Of a stretch of 64,000 nt of DNA, positions 1-8,199 are shown one piece after another. The stretch's first letter is position 1. Each line of letters starts with the position of its first letter. The stretch comes from Streptomyces sp. Edi4 (GTDB taxonomy: Bacteria > Actinomycetota > Actinomycetes > Streptomycetales > Streptomycetaceae): the NCBI RefSeq assembly GCF_040253615.1, contig NZ_JBEJGY010000004.1, positions 1,674,001 through 1,738,000 on the forward strand, in the 5' to 3' direction. Both the position numbers and the translations under genes were made by a program. Below the pieces are notes generated by a model. It had not been told where the DNA came from. It did not search any database and saw nothing but the letters and a program-made list of their open reading frames with translations.

Positions 1-438
1 GCGAGGGGTCTCTCCCCGCACCCGTCGGAGGGACCAGGGCACCGCACCCCGCACCGCAGCGAAAAGGCGGGACATCGCGCCGCACCCCATCAGCGGCGCA
101 GGGGCCTCACGCCGGCAGCCCATCGAGAGAGGTGGGCATCGCGCCGCACCCAACCAACGGCGCGGGGCCCAGCGCGCCCCGCAGCCCGTAGACACGTGGG
201 TACCGCGCCCGAACCGCACCGAAAAAGCAGGGGGCCTCGCCCCGCGCCCGTCGAAGGGACGTGGGCATCGCGCCGCACCCCATCAACCGCGCGTGGGCCT
301 CGGGCCCGCACCGCCGCGAAAAGGTGCGGGGCCGCAAAAGCGCCCCGCCGCGCCGAAGGGGCGTGGGGGCCCCGGCCCGCGCTACCGATAAGCCGGCGCA
401 CCCCGCATCCCCGGCCCCTCGGGGTCGTTGGCACAGAC
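1..438. repeat. Degenerate GC-rich repeat region, no gene supported
   Basis: This stretch holds several imperfect copies of a GC-rich unit. The core GCATCGCGCCGCACC, or a close variant, recurs near 72, 137 and 265, with a more diverged form near 199, giving a spacing of roughly 62-66 bases. A second motif, a GCACCG run followed by CGAAAAG, recurs near 48, 213 and 312. Open frames on both strands run through it, but their translations are low-complexity Arg/Pro/Ala and I consider them spurious. It looks like a degraded intergenic repeat array upstream of the small gene at 439. Confidence 0.5.
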
Positions 439-828
439 GTGCACTCATACGACCCCTCCCGCCAGCCGTACCAGTCCCAGATTCCCGCGATGCGCCCCTC
501 GGGCGACATTTCGGGAGCCCACTCCCCCACGCCGATCTACGACGCGCTGTACTCGGAATACCTCCGGTCCTTCCGCGCGCTGCCCGGCGACCGGTCCGGC
601 GAGGAGCATCTCGGGTTCGTCCGCTTCGGGGCGCTCGGCACCGGGTTCGTACCGGTGTCGCACGGCTCACGCACCGGCCACCAGTCCGGCCACCAGACCC
701 AGCACTTCCCGACGACGTACGCGGGGAACTGGCATGTGCACCCGGCGATGAACGCGAACGGGCGGCAGCACGCCGGGCAGCATCAGCTCCCGGCGGCACT
801 GCCGCCCGGCCCCCGCAGAGGGCTCTGA
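439..828 (+). CDS. Small conserved-looking protein of unknown function
   Basis: This is a 129-residue protein from a GTG start. I chose this start because the sequence upstream is repeat-derived, while the protein becomes non-repetitive from VHSYDPSRQPYQ onward. It is rich in His, Gln, Pro and Tyr, with an ordered-looking middle (SPTPIYDALYSEYLRSFRALPGD). There is no signal peptide, membrane segment or recognisable domain. It converges on der and the two share a hairpin at 840-860. I remember similar unnamed proteins beside der in other Streptomyces, which supports a real gene, but I assign no function. The ribosome binding site is weak. Confidence 0.6.
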   Translation: MHSYDPSRQPYQSQIPAMRPSGDISGAHSPTPIYDALYSEYLRSFRALPGDRSGEEHLGFVRFGALGTGFVPVSHGSRTGHQSGHQTQHFPTTYAGNWHVHPAMNANGRQHAGQHQLPAALPPGPRRGL

Positions 829-839
829 AACCTTCTCCC

Positions 840-860
840 GTGAGGGAATCGCTCCCTCAC
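840..860. terminator. Hairpin between convergent genes
   Basis: GTGAGGGA (840-847) pairs perfectly with TCCCTCAC (853-860) across a 5-base loop. It sits between the stop at 828 and the der stop at 877, so it probably serves both strands as a terminator without a U tract. Confidence 0.6.
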
Positions 861-876
861 GGCCCCCGTGGGGGAG

Positions 877-2325
877 TTACTTCTTGCGCCCGCGCTTCTC
901 GCGCACCCGCACCGAGATGTGGATCGGGGTGCCCTCGAAGCCGAACTCCTCGCGCAGCCGGCGCTCGATGAAGCGCCGGTAGCCCGCCTCGATGAACCCG
1001 GAGGCGAACAGCACGAACCGGGGCGGCTTCGTGCCCGCCTGCGTGCCGAACAGGATGCGCGGCTGCTTGCCACCGCGGATCGGGTGGGGGTGGCCGGCCA
1101 CGAGCTCGCCGAGGAAGGCGTTGAGGCGGCCGGTGGGGACCCGGGTCTCCCAGCCCGCCAGCGCCGTCTCGATCGCCGGGACCAGCTTCTCCATGTGGCG
1201 GCCGGTCAGCGCGGAGACGTTGACCCGGGGCGCCCAGGAGACCTGCTGCATCTCGGTCTCGATCTCGCGCTCCAGGTAGTAGCGCCGCTCCTCGTCGAGG
1301 GTGTCCCACTTGTTGTACGCGATGACGAGCGCGCGCCCGGCCTCGACGGCCATGGTGATGATGCGCTGGTCCTGCACGGAGATGGACTCGCTGGTGTCGA
1401 TGAGGACGACCGCGACCTCCGCCTTCTCGACGGCGGCGGCGGTACGCAGGGAGGCGTAGTAGTCCGCGCCCTCCTGGAGGTGGACGCGGCGGCGGATGCC
1501 GGCCGTGTCGACGAACTTCCAGGTGATGCCGCCCAGTTCGATGAGCTCGTCGACCGGGTCGCGCGTGGTGCCGGACTGCGCGTTGACGACGACCCGGTCC
1601 TCCTTGGCGACCTGGTTCAGGAGCGAGGACTTGCCGACGTTGGGGCGGCCGATCAGGGCGATGCGGCGCGGGCCGCCCACCGCGGTGCCGAAGCGCTGCT
1701 CGGGGGCCTCCGGCAGCGCCTTCAGGATCTCGTCGAGCAGATCGCCGGTGCCCCGGCCGTGCAGCGCGGAGATCGGGAACGGCTCGCCGAGGCCCAGCGA
1801 CCACAGGGTCGCGGCGTCGGACTCGCCGGACATGCCGTCGACCTTGTTGGCGGCGAGCACGACGGGCTTGCCGGCCCGGCGCAGCAGGCGCACGACGGCC
1901 TCGTCGGTGTCGGTGGCGCCCACGGTCGCGTCGACGACGAAGACCACCGCGTCGGCGGCCTCGATGGCGTACTCGGCCTGGGCCGCGACGGAGGCGTCGA
2001 GGCCGAGGACGTCCTGCTCCCAGCCGCCGGTGTCGACGACCTTGAAACGGCGGCCCGCCCACTCGGCCTCATAGGTGACGCGGTCACGCGTGACGCCGGG
2101 CTTGTCCTGGACCACGGCCTCGCGGCGGCCGATGATGCGGTTCACCAGGGTCGACTTGCCGACATTGGGGCGGCCGACGACGGCGAGGGCCGGAAGCGGG
2201 CCGTGGCCGGCCTCGTCAAGGGCCTCCTCGATGTCCTCGGCGTCGAAGCCCTCCTCGGCGGCGAGCTCCATGAACTCCGCGAACTCGGCGTCGCCGAGTG
2301 CTCCGTGGTCGTGCTGGTCGTTCAT
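877..2325 (-). CDS. der: GTPase Der (EngA), ribosome assembly
   Basis: Der is a tandem-GTPase protein needed for maturation of the 50S ribosomal subunit. This copy has 482 residues. After an acidic N-terminal extension of about 45 residues come two G domains with P-loops GRPNVGKS at 51-58 and again at 226-233. The G3 motifs DTGG (near 98) and DTAG (near 273) and an NKVD base-recognition motif (160-163) are present. The C-terminal KH-like domain ends in a basic tail (REKRGRKK). It is the last gene of a minus-strand run after plsC and cmk, and der beside cmk is a common actinobacterial order. Confidence 0.97.
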   Translation of the reverse strand: MNDQHDHGALGDAEFAEFMELAAEEGFDAEDIEEALDEAGHGPLPALAVVGRPNVGKSTLVNRIIGRREAVVQDKPGVTRDRVTYEAEWAGRRFKVVDTGGWEQDVLGLDASVAAQAEYAIEAADAVVFVVDATVGATDTDEAVVRLLRRAGKPVVLAANKVDGMSGESDAATLWSLGLGEPFPISALHGRGTGDLLDEILKALPEAPEQRFGTAVGGPRRIALIGRPNVGKSSLLNQVAKEDRVVVNAQSGTTRDPVDELIELGGITWKFVDTAGIRRRVHLQEGADYYASLRTAAAVEKAEVAVVLIDTSESISVQDQRIITMAVEAGRALVIAYNKWDTLDEERRYYLEREIETEMQQVSWAPRVNVSALTGRHMEKLVPAIETALAGWETRVPTGRLNAFLGELVAGHPHPIRGGKQPRILFGTQAGTKPPRFVLFASGFIEAGYRRFIERRLREEFGFEGTPIHISVRVREKRGRKK

Positions 2326-2356
2326 GAAGTCCGTACCTCGTTCATCGTCGTGATCG

Positions 2357-2380
2357 GTGGACCGCGATCGAGCGGTCCAC
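2357..2380. promoter_or_regulatory. Inverted repeat in the plsC-der gap
   Basis: GTGGACCGC (2357-2365) is followed after six bases by its exact complement GCGGTCCAC (2372-2380). It lies in the 70-base gap between the plsC stop and the der start. It could be an attenuating hairpin or a protein-binding palindrome; the sequence does not decide which. Confidence 0.45.
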
Positions 2381-2395
2381 TACTGAAAGTCTGGC

Positions 2396-3040
2396 CTAGC
2401 GCCCGGTCAGGCGCCTGGCGTTCGCCAGGTGGCCGGTGAGCCGGTCCTGGATGCGGACGGTGGCCTCGTCGAGCGCCTTGCGGGTGCGGCGTCCGCTGCC
2501 GTCCCCCGCCGGGAAGGGGTCTCCGAAGACCACGTCGACGCGGCTGCGCAGCGGGGGCAGCCCCTTTATCAACCGGCCCCGGCGCTCGGTGCTTCCCAGG
2601 ACGGCCACCGGGACGACGGGCGCCCCCGACCGTACGGCGAAGTAGGCCAGGCCCGCCCGCAGCGACGCGAAGTCGCCCTCGCCCCGGGTGCCCTCGGGGA
2701 AGATCCCGAGGACGCCGCCCTCATCGAGCACGGCCAGCGCGTCGGTGATCGCGGTGCGGTCGGCGACCGAGCGGTCCACCTTGAGCTGGCCGATGCCTTC
2801 GAGGAAGGGGCCGAGCGGCCCGACGAAGGCTTCCTTCTTGATCAGGAAGTGGGTGCCGCGCGGCGCGGTGCCCATGACCATCGGGCCGTCGATGTTGTGG
2901 GAGTGGTTGACGGCGAAAATCACCGGACCGGCCGCCGGAACCCGCCAGGAACCCAGCACCCGGGGCCGCCACAGGCCGTACATCAGACCGACACCGATCC
3001 GGCGCCCGATCTCGACGCCCCGGTGGGAGACAACCGTCAC
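2396..3040 (-). CDS. plsC: 1-acylglycerol-3-phosphate acyltransferase family (PlsC-like)
   Basis: This is a 214-residue membrane-associated acyltransferase that would acylate lysophosphatidate in phospholipid synthesis. The catalytic H-x4-D box is NHSHNID (His46, Asp51) and the glycerol-phosphate-binding box is FPEGTR (residues 114-119). The GTG start overlaps the cmk stop in a GTGA, implying translational coupling; a longer frame would run 13 residues into cmk. Acyl acceptor specificity cannot be read from sequence, and several PlsC paralogues are usual in Streptomyces. Confidence 0.88.
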   Translation of the reverse strand: MTVVSHRGVEIGRRIGVGLMYGLWRPRVLGSWRVPAAGPVIFAVNHSHNIDGPMVMGTAPRGTHFLIKKEAFVGPLGPFLEGIGQLKVDRSVADRTAITDALAVLDEGGVLGIFPEGTRGEGDFASLRAGLAYFAVRSGAPVVPVAVLGSTERRGRLIKGLPPLRSRVDVVFGDPFPAGDGSGRRTRKALDEATVRIQDRLTGHLANARRLTGR

Positions 3041-3732
3041 TTGGCGGCCCGCTTCTCCTCGACGAGGGTGACGACGCACTCGATGACCTGGTCGAGGGTG
3101 AGCTCGGTGGTGTCCACCTCGACGGCGTCGTCGGCCTTGGCGAGCGGGGAGGCCTTGCGACCGGAGTCCGCCGCGTCCCGCTTGATCAGGGCCTCCCGGG
3201 TGGCCGCCACGTCGGCGCCCTTGATCTCACCGCTGCGGCGGGCCGCACGCGCCTCGGGCGACGCGGTCAGGAACACCTTCAGATCGGCGTCGGGCAGCAC
3301 GGTCGTGCCGATGTCACGGCCCTCGACCACGATGCCCTGTCCGGCCCCGGCCGCGATGTCGCGCTGCAACTGGGTGATCAGAGCCCGCACCTCGGGGACT
3401 GCGCTGACCGCGCTGACCTTGGAGGTGACCTCCTGCGTGCGGATCGGGCCCGACGCGTCCTCGCCGTCGACGGTGATGGTGGGCGCCGACGGGTCCGTGC
3501 CGGAGACGATCACGGGCTTGGCCGCGGCCACCGCGATCTCCGCCGGGTCGGCGACGTCGATGCCGTTGGTGATCATCCACCAGGTGATCGCCCGGTACTG
3601 GGCGCCGGTGTCCAGGTAGCTCAGCCCCAGCTTGGCGGCGACCGCCTTGGAGGTGCTGGACTTGCCGGTGCCGGAGGGGCCGTCGATGGCGACAACCACT
3701 GCTGCCGGGGCGGTCCGGGCGGCGCTTTCCAC
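3037..3732 (-). CDS. cmk: Cytidylate kinase
   Basis: Cmk phosphorylates (d)CMP with ATP in pyrimidine nucleotide metabolism. The 231-residue protein has the P-loop GPSGTGKS (18-25) and the family sequences LDTGAQYRA and VEGRDIGT. The GTG start is preceded by AGGAAGG at 11 bases; the upstream in-frame GTG overlaps that ribosome binding site, so I rejected it. The stop overlaps the plsC start by four bases. Together with der it forms the conserved cmk-der pair, here with plsC between them. Confidence 0.96.
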   Translation of the reverse strand: MESAARTAPAAVVVAIDGPSGTGKSSTSKAVAAKLGLSYLDTGAQYRAITWWMITNGIDVADPAEIAVAAAKPVIVSGTDPSAPTITVDGEDASGPIRTQEVTSKVSAVSAVPEVRALITQLQRDIAAGAGQGIVVEGRDIGTTVLPDADLKVFLTASPEARAARRSGEIKGADVAATREALIKRDAADSGRKASPLAKADDAVEVDTTELTLDQVIECVVTLVEEKRAAK

Positions 3733-3819
3733 GGTGACGGACACCTTCCTGGTACGGGGCGGGGGATGCACGGGACGCAAATCCGCCCCGTACAAGGTTA
3801 CTGGCTCGTGCGAGCCCCC

Positions 3820-3838
3820 CGTCCCGCCGGGCGGGACG
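3820..3838. terminator. Near-perfect palindrome after tyrA
   Basis: CGTCCCGCC and GGCGGGACG flank a single G directly downstream of the tyrA stop at 3845 on the minus strand. A second small palindrome (GGCTCG/CGAGCC, 3803-3816) follows. It probably ends the aroH-tyrA transcript before cmk. Confidence 0.5.
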
Positions 3839-3844
3839 AGCGCG

Positions 3845-4930
3845 TCACTGCCGGATGGACCAGCCCCGCTCCCGCAGCGCGGCGGTCAAGTTAGGGGCCG
3901 AGGCCGGTTCCACCATGAGCTGGACCAGGCCCGCCTGCTGGCCGGTCGCGTGCTCGATGCGTACGTCCTCGACGTTGACGCCGGCCCGGCCCGCGTCCGC
4001 GAAGAGCCGCGCGAGGCCGCCCGGCTCGTCGCTGAGCAGCACGGCCACGATCTCGTACGTGGCGGGGGCGGCGCCGTGCTTGCCCGGCACCCGCGATCGG
4101 CCCGCGTTGCCCCGGCGCAGCACGTCCTCGATGCCCTCGGCGCCGTCGCGGCGCTTGTCCTGGTCGGCGGAGTCGAGCGAGCGCAGGGCTCGCACCGTCT
4201 CGTCCAGGTCGGCGGCGATGCCGGCCAGCACGTCGGCTACCGGGCCCGGGTTGGCGGAGAGGATGTCCACCCACATGCCCGGGTCGGACGCGGCGATGCG
4301 GGTGACATCGCGGATGCCCTGGCCGCACAGCCGTACCGCCGTCTCGTCGGCCTCTTCGAGACGGGCGGCGACCATGGAGGAGACCAGCTGCGGGGTGTGC
4401 GAGACGAGCGCGACCGCGCGGTCGTGGGCGTCGGCGTCCATGACGACCGGTACGGCACGGCACAGCGCGACCAGTTCGAGCGCCAGGTTCAGCGCCTCGG
4501 TGTCGGTGTCGTGGGTCGGGGTGAGCACCCAGGGCCTGCCCTCGAAGAGGTCGGCGGTGGCGGCCAGCGGGCCCGAGCGCTCCTTGCCGGCCATGGGGTG
4601 CGTGCCGATGTAGGAGCCGAGGTCGCAGCCGAGCGCGAGCAGTGCGCGGCGCGGGCCGCCCTTGACGCTGGCCACGTCCATGTACGCGCGCGCCACACCG
4701 TCCCGGATCGCGCCGGCCAGGGTGGCGGCCACGTGGGCCGGCGGCACGGCGACGACGACGAGGTCGACCCGGCCCGCGGGCGCCTCGTCGGTGCCGGCGC
4801 CGAGCGCGGCGGCGGTGCGGGCCTGGGCGGGGTCGTGGTCGGCCAGGTGCACGGTGACGCCCCGGCTCGCGAGCGCGAGGGCGGCGGAGGTGCCGATCAG
4901 GCCGGTACCGATGACGAGCGCGGTTCTCAC
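3845..4930 (-). CDS. tyrA: Prephenate dehydrogenase with C-terminal ACT domain
   Basis: TyrA oxidatively decarboxylates prephenate to 4-hydroxyphenylpyruvate with NAD in tyrosine synthesis. The 361-residue protein opens with a Rossmann dinucleotide-binding turn, GTGLIGTS (8-15). The catalytic-region sequence THPMAGKE lies near residue 115. The C-terminal 75 residues (from TYEIVAVLLSDEPGG) look like an ACT domain, suggesting allosteric control by an amino acid. The GTG start overlaps the aroH stop in a GTGA, so the two shikimate-branch enzymes are probably coupled. Confidence 0.94.
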   Translation of the reverse strand: MRTALVIGTGLIGTSAALALASRGVTVHLADHDPAQARTAAALGAGTDEAPAGRVDLVVVAVPPAHVAATLAGAIRDGVARAYMDVASVKGGPRRALLALGCDLGSYIGTHPMAGKERSGPLAATADLFEGRPWVLTPTHDTDTEALNLALELVALCRAVPVVMDADAHDRAVALVSHTPQLVSSMVAARLEEADETAVRLCGQGIRDVTRIAASDPGMWVDILSANPGPVADVLAGIAADLDETVRALRSLDSADQDKRRDGAEGIEDVLRRGNAGRSRVPGKHGAAPATYEIVAVLLSDEPGGLARLFADAGRAGVNVEDVRIEHATGQQAGLVQLMVEPASAPNLTAALRERGWSIRQ

Positions 4931-5289
4931 TGGGCGATGTCCTTGCGGAGGTCGGCTGCGGCGCCGAGGTAGACATGGGCGATCTCGGCGCGGTCGAGGT
5001 ACGTCTCGACGTGCGCCAGGACGCGCACGACGCGGGGCATGGCGCCGGCGATGTCCAGCTCCTGCGCGCAGATCAGGGGGACGTCGGCGAGGCCCAGCTG
5101 GCGCGCGGCGGCGGCCGGGAAGTCGCTGTGCAGGTCGGGGGTGGCCGTGAACCAGATGCTGATGAGGTCGTCCGGGGTCAGGCCGTTGCGCTCAAGGATC
5201 TCGGTGAGCAGCGCGCCGACCCGCTCGTCCATGTGTCCGGCTTCGTCCCGCTCCAGCTGGACGGCCCCGCGGACCGCTCGTACCGCCAC
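4927..5289 (-). CDS. aroH: Chorismate mutase, AroH type
   Basis: This enzyme converts chorismate to prephenate, the substrate of the next gene product. The 120-residue length and sequence fit the trimeric AroH class of Bacillus subtilis rather than the helical AroQ class. Arg7, Cys74, Glu77 and Arg89 correspond, allowing a one-residue shift, to the catalytic residues known in that family. The GTG start lies six bases after GAGGAG; frames extending further upstream run into the intergenic repeat and were rejected. Its stop overlaps the tyrA start by four bases. Confidence 0.94.
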   Translation of the reverse strand: MAVRAVRGAVQLERDEAGHMDERVGALLTEILERNGLTPDDLISIWFTATPDLHSDFPAAAARQLGLADVPLICAQELDIAGAMPRVVRVLAHVETYLDRAEIAHVYLGAAADLRKDIAQ

Positions 5290-5944
5290 GACGCACTCCT
5301 CGGATCCCGGCCATCGCCCACTGTTCCACCCCACCCTACGGTCCACCCTGCCCGGCACCAGCCCCGCCAGGGGCGCGAGGTCTCGACGCTGGCCGGCACC
5401 AGCCCCGCCAGGGGCGCGGGGAACTGCGCGCCCAGCCACGCACGGTCCGCAGCCGGGGCCCCTGGGGCTCCGCCCCAGACCCCCTTCGCGCCTGAAGGGC
5501 GCTCGTCCTCAATCGCCGGACAGGCTGGGTATGCCTGTGCAGGCCAGCGCCGAGTAGTCAGGGGCGCGGGGAACTGCGCGCCCAGCCACGCACGGTCCGC
5601 AGCCGGGGCCCCTGGGGCTCCGCCCCAGACCCCCTTCGGCCTGAACGGCCTCGTCCTCAAACGCCGGACGGGCTGAGGTTGCCTGGCTGGGTCGGCATGA
5701 GCGCTGCCCCGGGTTGCCCACGCGGGCCAACACCAGCCCCGCCAGGGCAGCGCGGGGAACTACGCAACCGGCACAAAGCGACCCGCACCCGCGCACCCAG
5801 GGTTCACCCCGGACCCCCACCGTGCCCCGGACGCGTGCAAACGGGCACACCGGCCCCGTCGGTGCTTCGCCCCGGCCCACGCGGCCGCCAGGATGCTCCT
5901 GCCGCGTCCTTCCGGCGCCGGCGTGACGACCTGAGGAGCACACG
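5290..5944. repeat. Intergenic repeat cluster A
   Basis: At least two units run in the direction GGGGCGCGGGGAACTGCGCG, then CACGCACGGTCCGCAGCC, then the short hairpin CTGGGGCTCCGCCCCAG, then a segment ending in a CGCCGGAC-type motif. They start near 5412 and 5562, with a partial copy near 5369. The same unit, or its complement, recurs in clusters near 27060, 32008 and 53550. The hairpins could act as weak terminators. The last part (about 5690-5944) is upstream sequence of the Rieske gene; GAGGAG lies six bases before its start. No credible gene lies here. Confidence 0.8.
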
Positions 5945-6406
5945 ATGGAAACATCCAGCACCCCCACCCGCCGGACGGTTCTCGCGACGGCGGGCGCCGC
6001 GGCGGCCCTGGCGGGCTGCTCGAACTCCGGCGACGGCGGCGGGAGTACGACACCCACTCCGAGCGCCCCGGGCACCCCCGCCACCCCGGCCCAGTCGAGC
6101 CCGCCCGCGTCGCAGCCCGCCCACGCCCTGGCCAAGACCTCGGACATCCCCGTCGGCGGCGGCAAGATCTTCGCGGACCAGAAGGTCGTCGTCACCCAGC
6201 CCCGGGCCGGCACCTTCAAGGGGTTCTCGGCGATCTGCACCCACCAGGGCTGCACGGTCTCCAGCGTGTCCGGCGGCACCATCAACTGCCCCTGCCACGG
6301 CAGCAAGTACCACGTCGCGGACGCCTCGGTCGCCCACGGCCCCGCCACGCGCCCGCTGCCCGCGCGCCAGATCACCGTGGACAAGGGTTCGATCCTGCTC
6401 CCCTGA
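5945..6406 (+). CDS. Rieske [2Fe-2S] protein with Tat-lipoprotein signal
   Basis: This 153-residue exported iron-sulfur protein has an N-terminus that combines a twin-arginine motif (TRRTVLA, Arg9-Arg10) with a lipobox ending at Cys25 (LAGC). That fits folded export by Tat followed by lipidation. A flexible Thr/Pro/Ser linker precedes the Rieske fold. Cluster ligands are Cys98-His100 (CTHQGC) and Cys115-His118 (CPCHGS), and Cys103 with Cys117 can form the usual disulfide. It is not fused to a membrane helix as in bc complexes, so the redox partner is unknown. GAGGAG lies six bases before the ATG. Confidence 0.92.
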   Translation: METSSTPTRRTVLATAGAAAALAGCSNSGDGGGSTTPTPSAPGTPATPAQSSPPASQPAHALAKTSDIPVGGGKIFADQKVVVTQPRAGTFKGFSAICTHQGCTVSSVSGGTINCPCHGSKYHVADASVAHGPATRPLPARQITVDKGSILLP

Positions 6407-6423
6407 CCGGCGACCATGGACGA

Positions 6424-7116
6424 ATGACGCCCGAAGAACTGGTCGCAGACCACACCGTCTACTCCTGTGTCATGGGCTCGCGCGCCTTCGGGCTCGCGAC
6501 CGAGGACAGCGACACCGACGTACGTGGGATCTACCTCGCGCCGACCCCGCTGTTCTGGCGCTTCGACAAGCCGCCGACGCACGTGGAGGGCCCGGCCGAC
6601 GAACAGTTCAGCTGGGAGCTGGAGCGGTTCTGCGACCTGGCCCTGCACTCCAACCCGAACGTCCTGGAATGCCTGCACTCGCCGCTGGTCCAGTACGCCG
6701 ACGAGACCGGGCGGGAACTTCTGGCGCTGCGCGGGGCGTTCCTCTCACGGCGGGCATACGCGAGCTTCGCGCGCTACGCGCTCGGCCAGCGCAAGAAGCT
6801 CGACGCCGATGTGCGCACGCACGGCGCGCCGCGCTGGAAGCACGCGATGCATCTGCTGCGGCTCCTGACGAGCTGCCGCGACCTGCTGCGCACCGGGGAG
6901 CTGACGATCGAGGTCGGCGCCGGGCGCGAGCGGCTGCTCGCGGTGAAGCGTGGCGAGGTGACGTGGCACGAGGTGGAGTCCTGGGTGGTCCGCCTGGCCA
7001 CCGAATCCGAGGAGGCGGCTCCGGCCTCCCCGCTGCCGGCCGAGCCGGACCGGGCGCGGGTGGCGGACTTCTTGTACCGGGCCCGCCGGGAGTCGGCGCT
7101 GAAGGCCCCGGCGTAG
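6424..7116 (+). CDS. Nucleotidyltransferase-fold protein (YcgL/COG3541-like)
   Basis: This is a 230-residue soluble protein. Its N-terminus carries the polymerase-beta-type nucleotidyltransferase signature: Gly18-Ser19 followed by the acidic pair Asp30 and Asp32 (SDTDVRG). Such proteins transfer a nucleotide to a substrate that cannot be predicted here. The C-terminal half is helical (RRAYASFARYALGQRKK) and resembles the region that follows the catalytic domain in this family. It starts 17 bases after the Rieske stop and is probably co-transcribed with it. It faces the NAD-salvage operon, and a functional link to it is only a possibility. Confidence 0.8.
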   Translation: MTPEELVADHTVYSCVMGSRAFGLATEDSDTDVRGIYLAPTPLFWRFDKPPTHVEGPADEQFSWELERFCDLALHSNPNVLECLHSPLVQYADETGRELLALRGAFLSRRAYASFARYALGQRKKLDADVRTHGAPRWKHAMHLLRLLTSCRDLLRTGELTIEVGAGRERLLAVKRGEVTWHEVESWVVRLATESEEAAPASPLPAEPDRARVADFLYRARRESALKAPA

Positions 7117-7185
7117 GACGCACGCCATGACGCACGCGGCCGTCCGACCACGCGCACGAAACCGGCGCGCGAGGCCGATCAGCGC

Positions 7186-8199
7186 TCAGGCGTCCCAGAG
7201 CGCCCCCAGGGTCAGCAGTTCACCTCGGTACTCGATGCGTTCGGCCCACTCCTTCGGCCAGGCGGCCGCGCCCAGGTGGGCACCCGCGAACGCGCCGGTC
7301 AGGCAGGCTATGGAGTCCGAGTCGCCCTGGGTGCAGGCGGCCCGGCGCAGGGCGGTGAGGGGTTCGCCGGGGAAGAGCAGGAAGCAGACCAGGGCCGTGG
7401 CGAAGGCCTCCTCGGCCACCCAGCCGTCGCCGGTGGCCAGGCACGGGTCGGTCTCGGGCGAGGGGTCGCGCAGCGCCTTGAGCACCCGGTCCAGGGCGTC
7501 GAGGCAGTCGTCCCAGCCGCGCGCGATGAAGTGGCCCGGGTCCCGGTCCTGCGCGTGGGTCCACAGGTCACCGAGCCAGCGCTCGTGGTAGCGGGTGCGG
7601 TTCTCCAGCGCGTACGAACGGAGCCGGCCGACCAGGCCCGCCGGGTCGGCGCCCTGGGCGAGCAGGTACACGGCGCGCGCGGTGAGGTCGCAGGCGGCGA
7701 GCGCGGTGGGGTGGCCGTGGGTCAGCGCGGACTGCAACTGTGCGGCGCCCGCCCGCTGTTCCTCGCTCAGGCCCGGCACGAGCCCGAGTGGCGCGACCCG
7801 CATGTTGGCGCCGCACCCCTTGGAGTCGATCTGGCTCGCCTGCCGCCAGGGCATGGCGCTGTCGAGCCGCGCGCACGCCACCAGGCAGGTGCGGCCGGGC
7901 GCGCGGTTGTTCTCGGGCGAGTGGTACCAGTCGACGAACTCCGCGCGGACGGGCCCTTCCAGGCCCGCCGGGCCGAGCAGCCCCCGGTCCATGGCGGTGC
8001 GGATGCCACGTCCGAGCGCGAGCGTCATCTGGGTGTCGTCGGTGACGATCGCGGGCCTCGGCAGCGCCATCTCGCGCCACGGCCCGCACTTCGCGAGGAT
8101 CGCGGGTACGTCGTTGAACTCGGTCGGGAAGCCGAGGGCGTCCCCCAGGGCGAGGCCGATCAGGGCTCCGGTGGCGGTCTGTTTCGCGGCACGGTTCAT
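7186..8199 (-). CDS. ADP-ribosylglycohydrolase family protein (DraG-like)
   Basis: This is a 337-residue hydrolase of the DraG/ARH family, whose members cleave ADP-ribose from proteins or small molecules with two metal ions. The N-terminal GALIGLALGDALG motif, the metal-binding TDDTQM (Thr53-Asp54-Asp55) and the C-terminal GDSDSIACLTGAFAGA are all present, so the metal site looks complete. The ATG overlaps the upstream nrtR stop (ATGA). It is the last gene of the pnuC-nadR-nrtR operon. That suggests released ADP-ribose feeds NAD-related metabolism or the NrtR effector pool; the native substrate is not evident. Confidence 0.9.
   Translation of the reverse strand: MNRAAKQTATGALIGLALGDALGFPTEFNDVPAILAKCGPWREMALPRPAIVTDDTQMTLALGRGIRTAMDRGLLGPAGLEGPVRAEFVDWYHSPENNRAPGRTCLVACARLDSAMPWRQASQIDSKGCGANMRVAPLGLVPGLSEEQRAGAAQLQSALTHGHPTALAACDLTARAVYLLAQGADPAGLVGRLRSYALENRTRYHERWLGDLWTHAQDRDPGHFIARGWDDCLDALDRVLKALRDPSPETDPCLATGDGWVAEEAFATALVCFLLFPGEPLTALRRAACTQGDSDSIACLTGAFAGAHLGAAAWPKEWAERIEYRGELLTLGALWDA

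Noticed and set aside
868..2439. 523-residue plus-strand frame opposite der
   Set aside because: It is the complement of a strongly conserved GTPase gene and is a composition artefact of high GC third positions.
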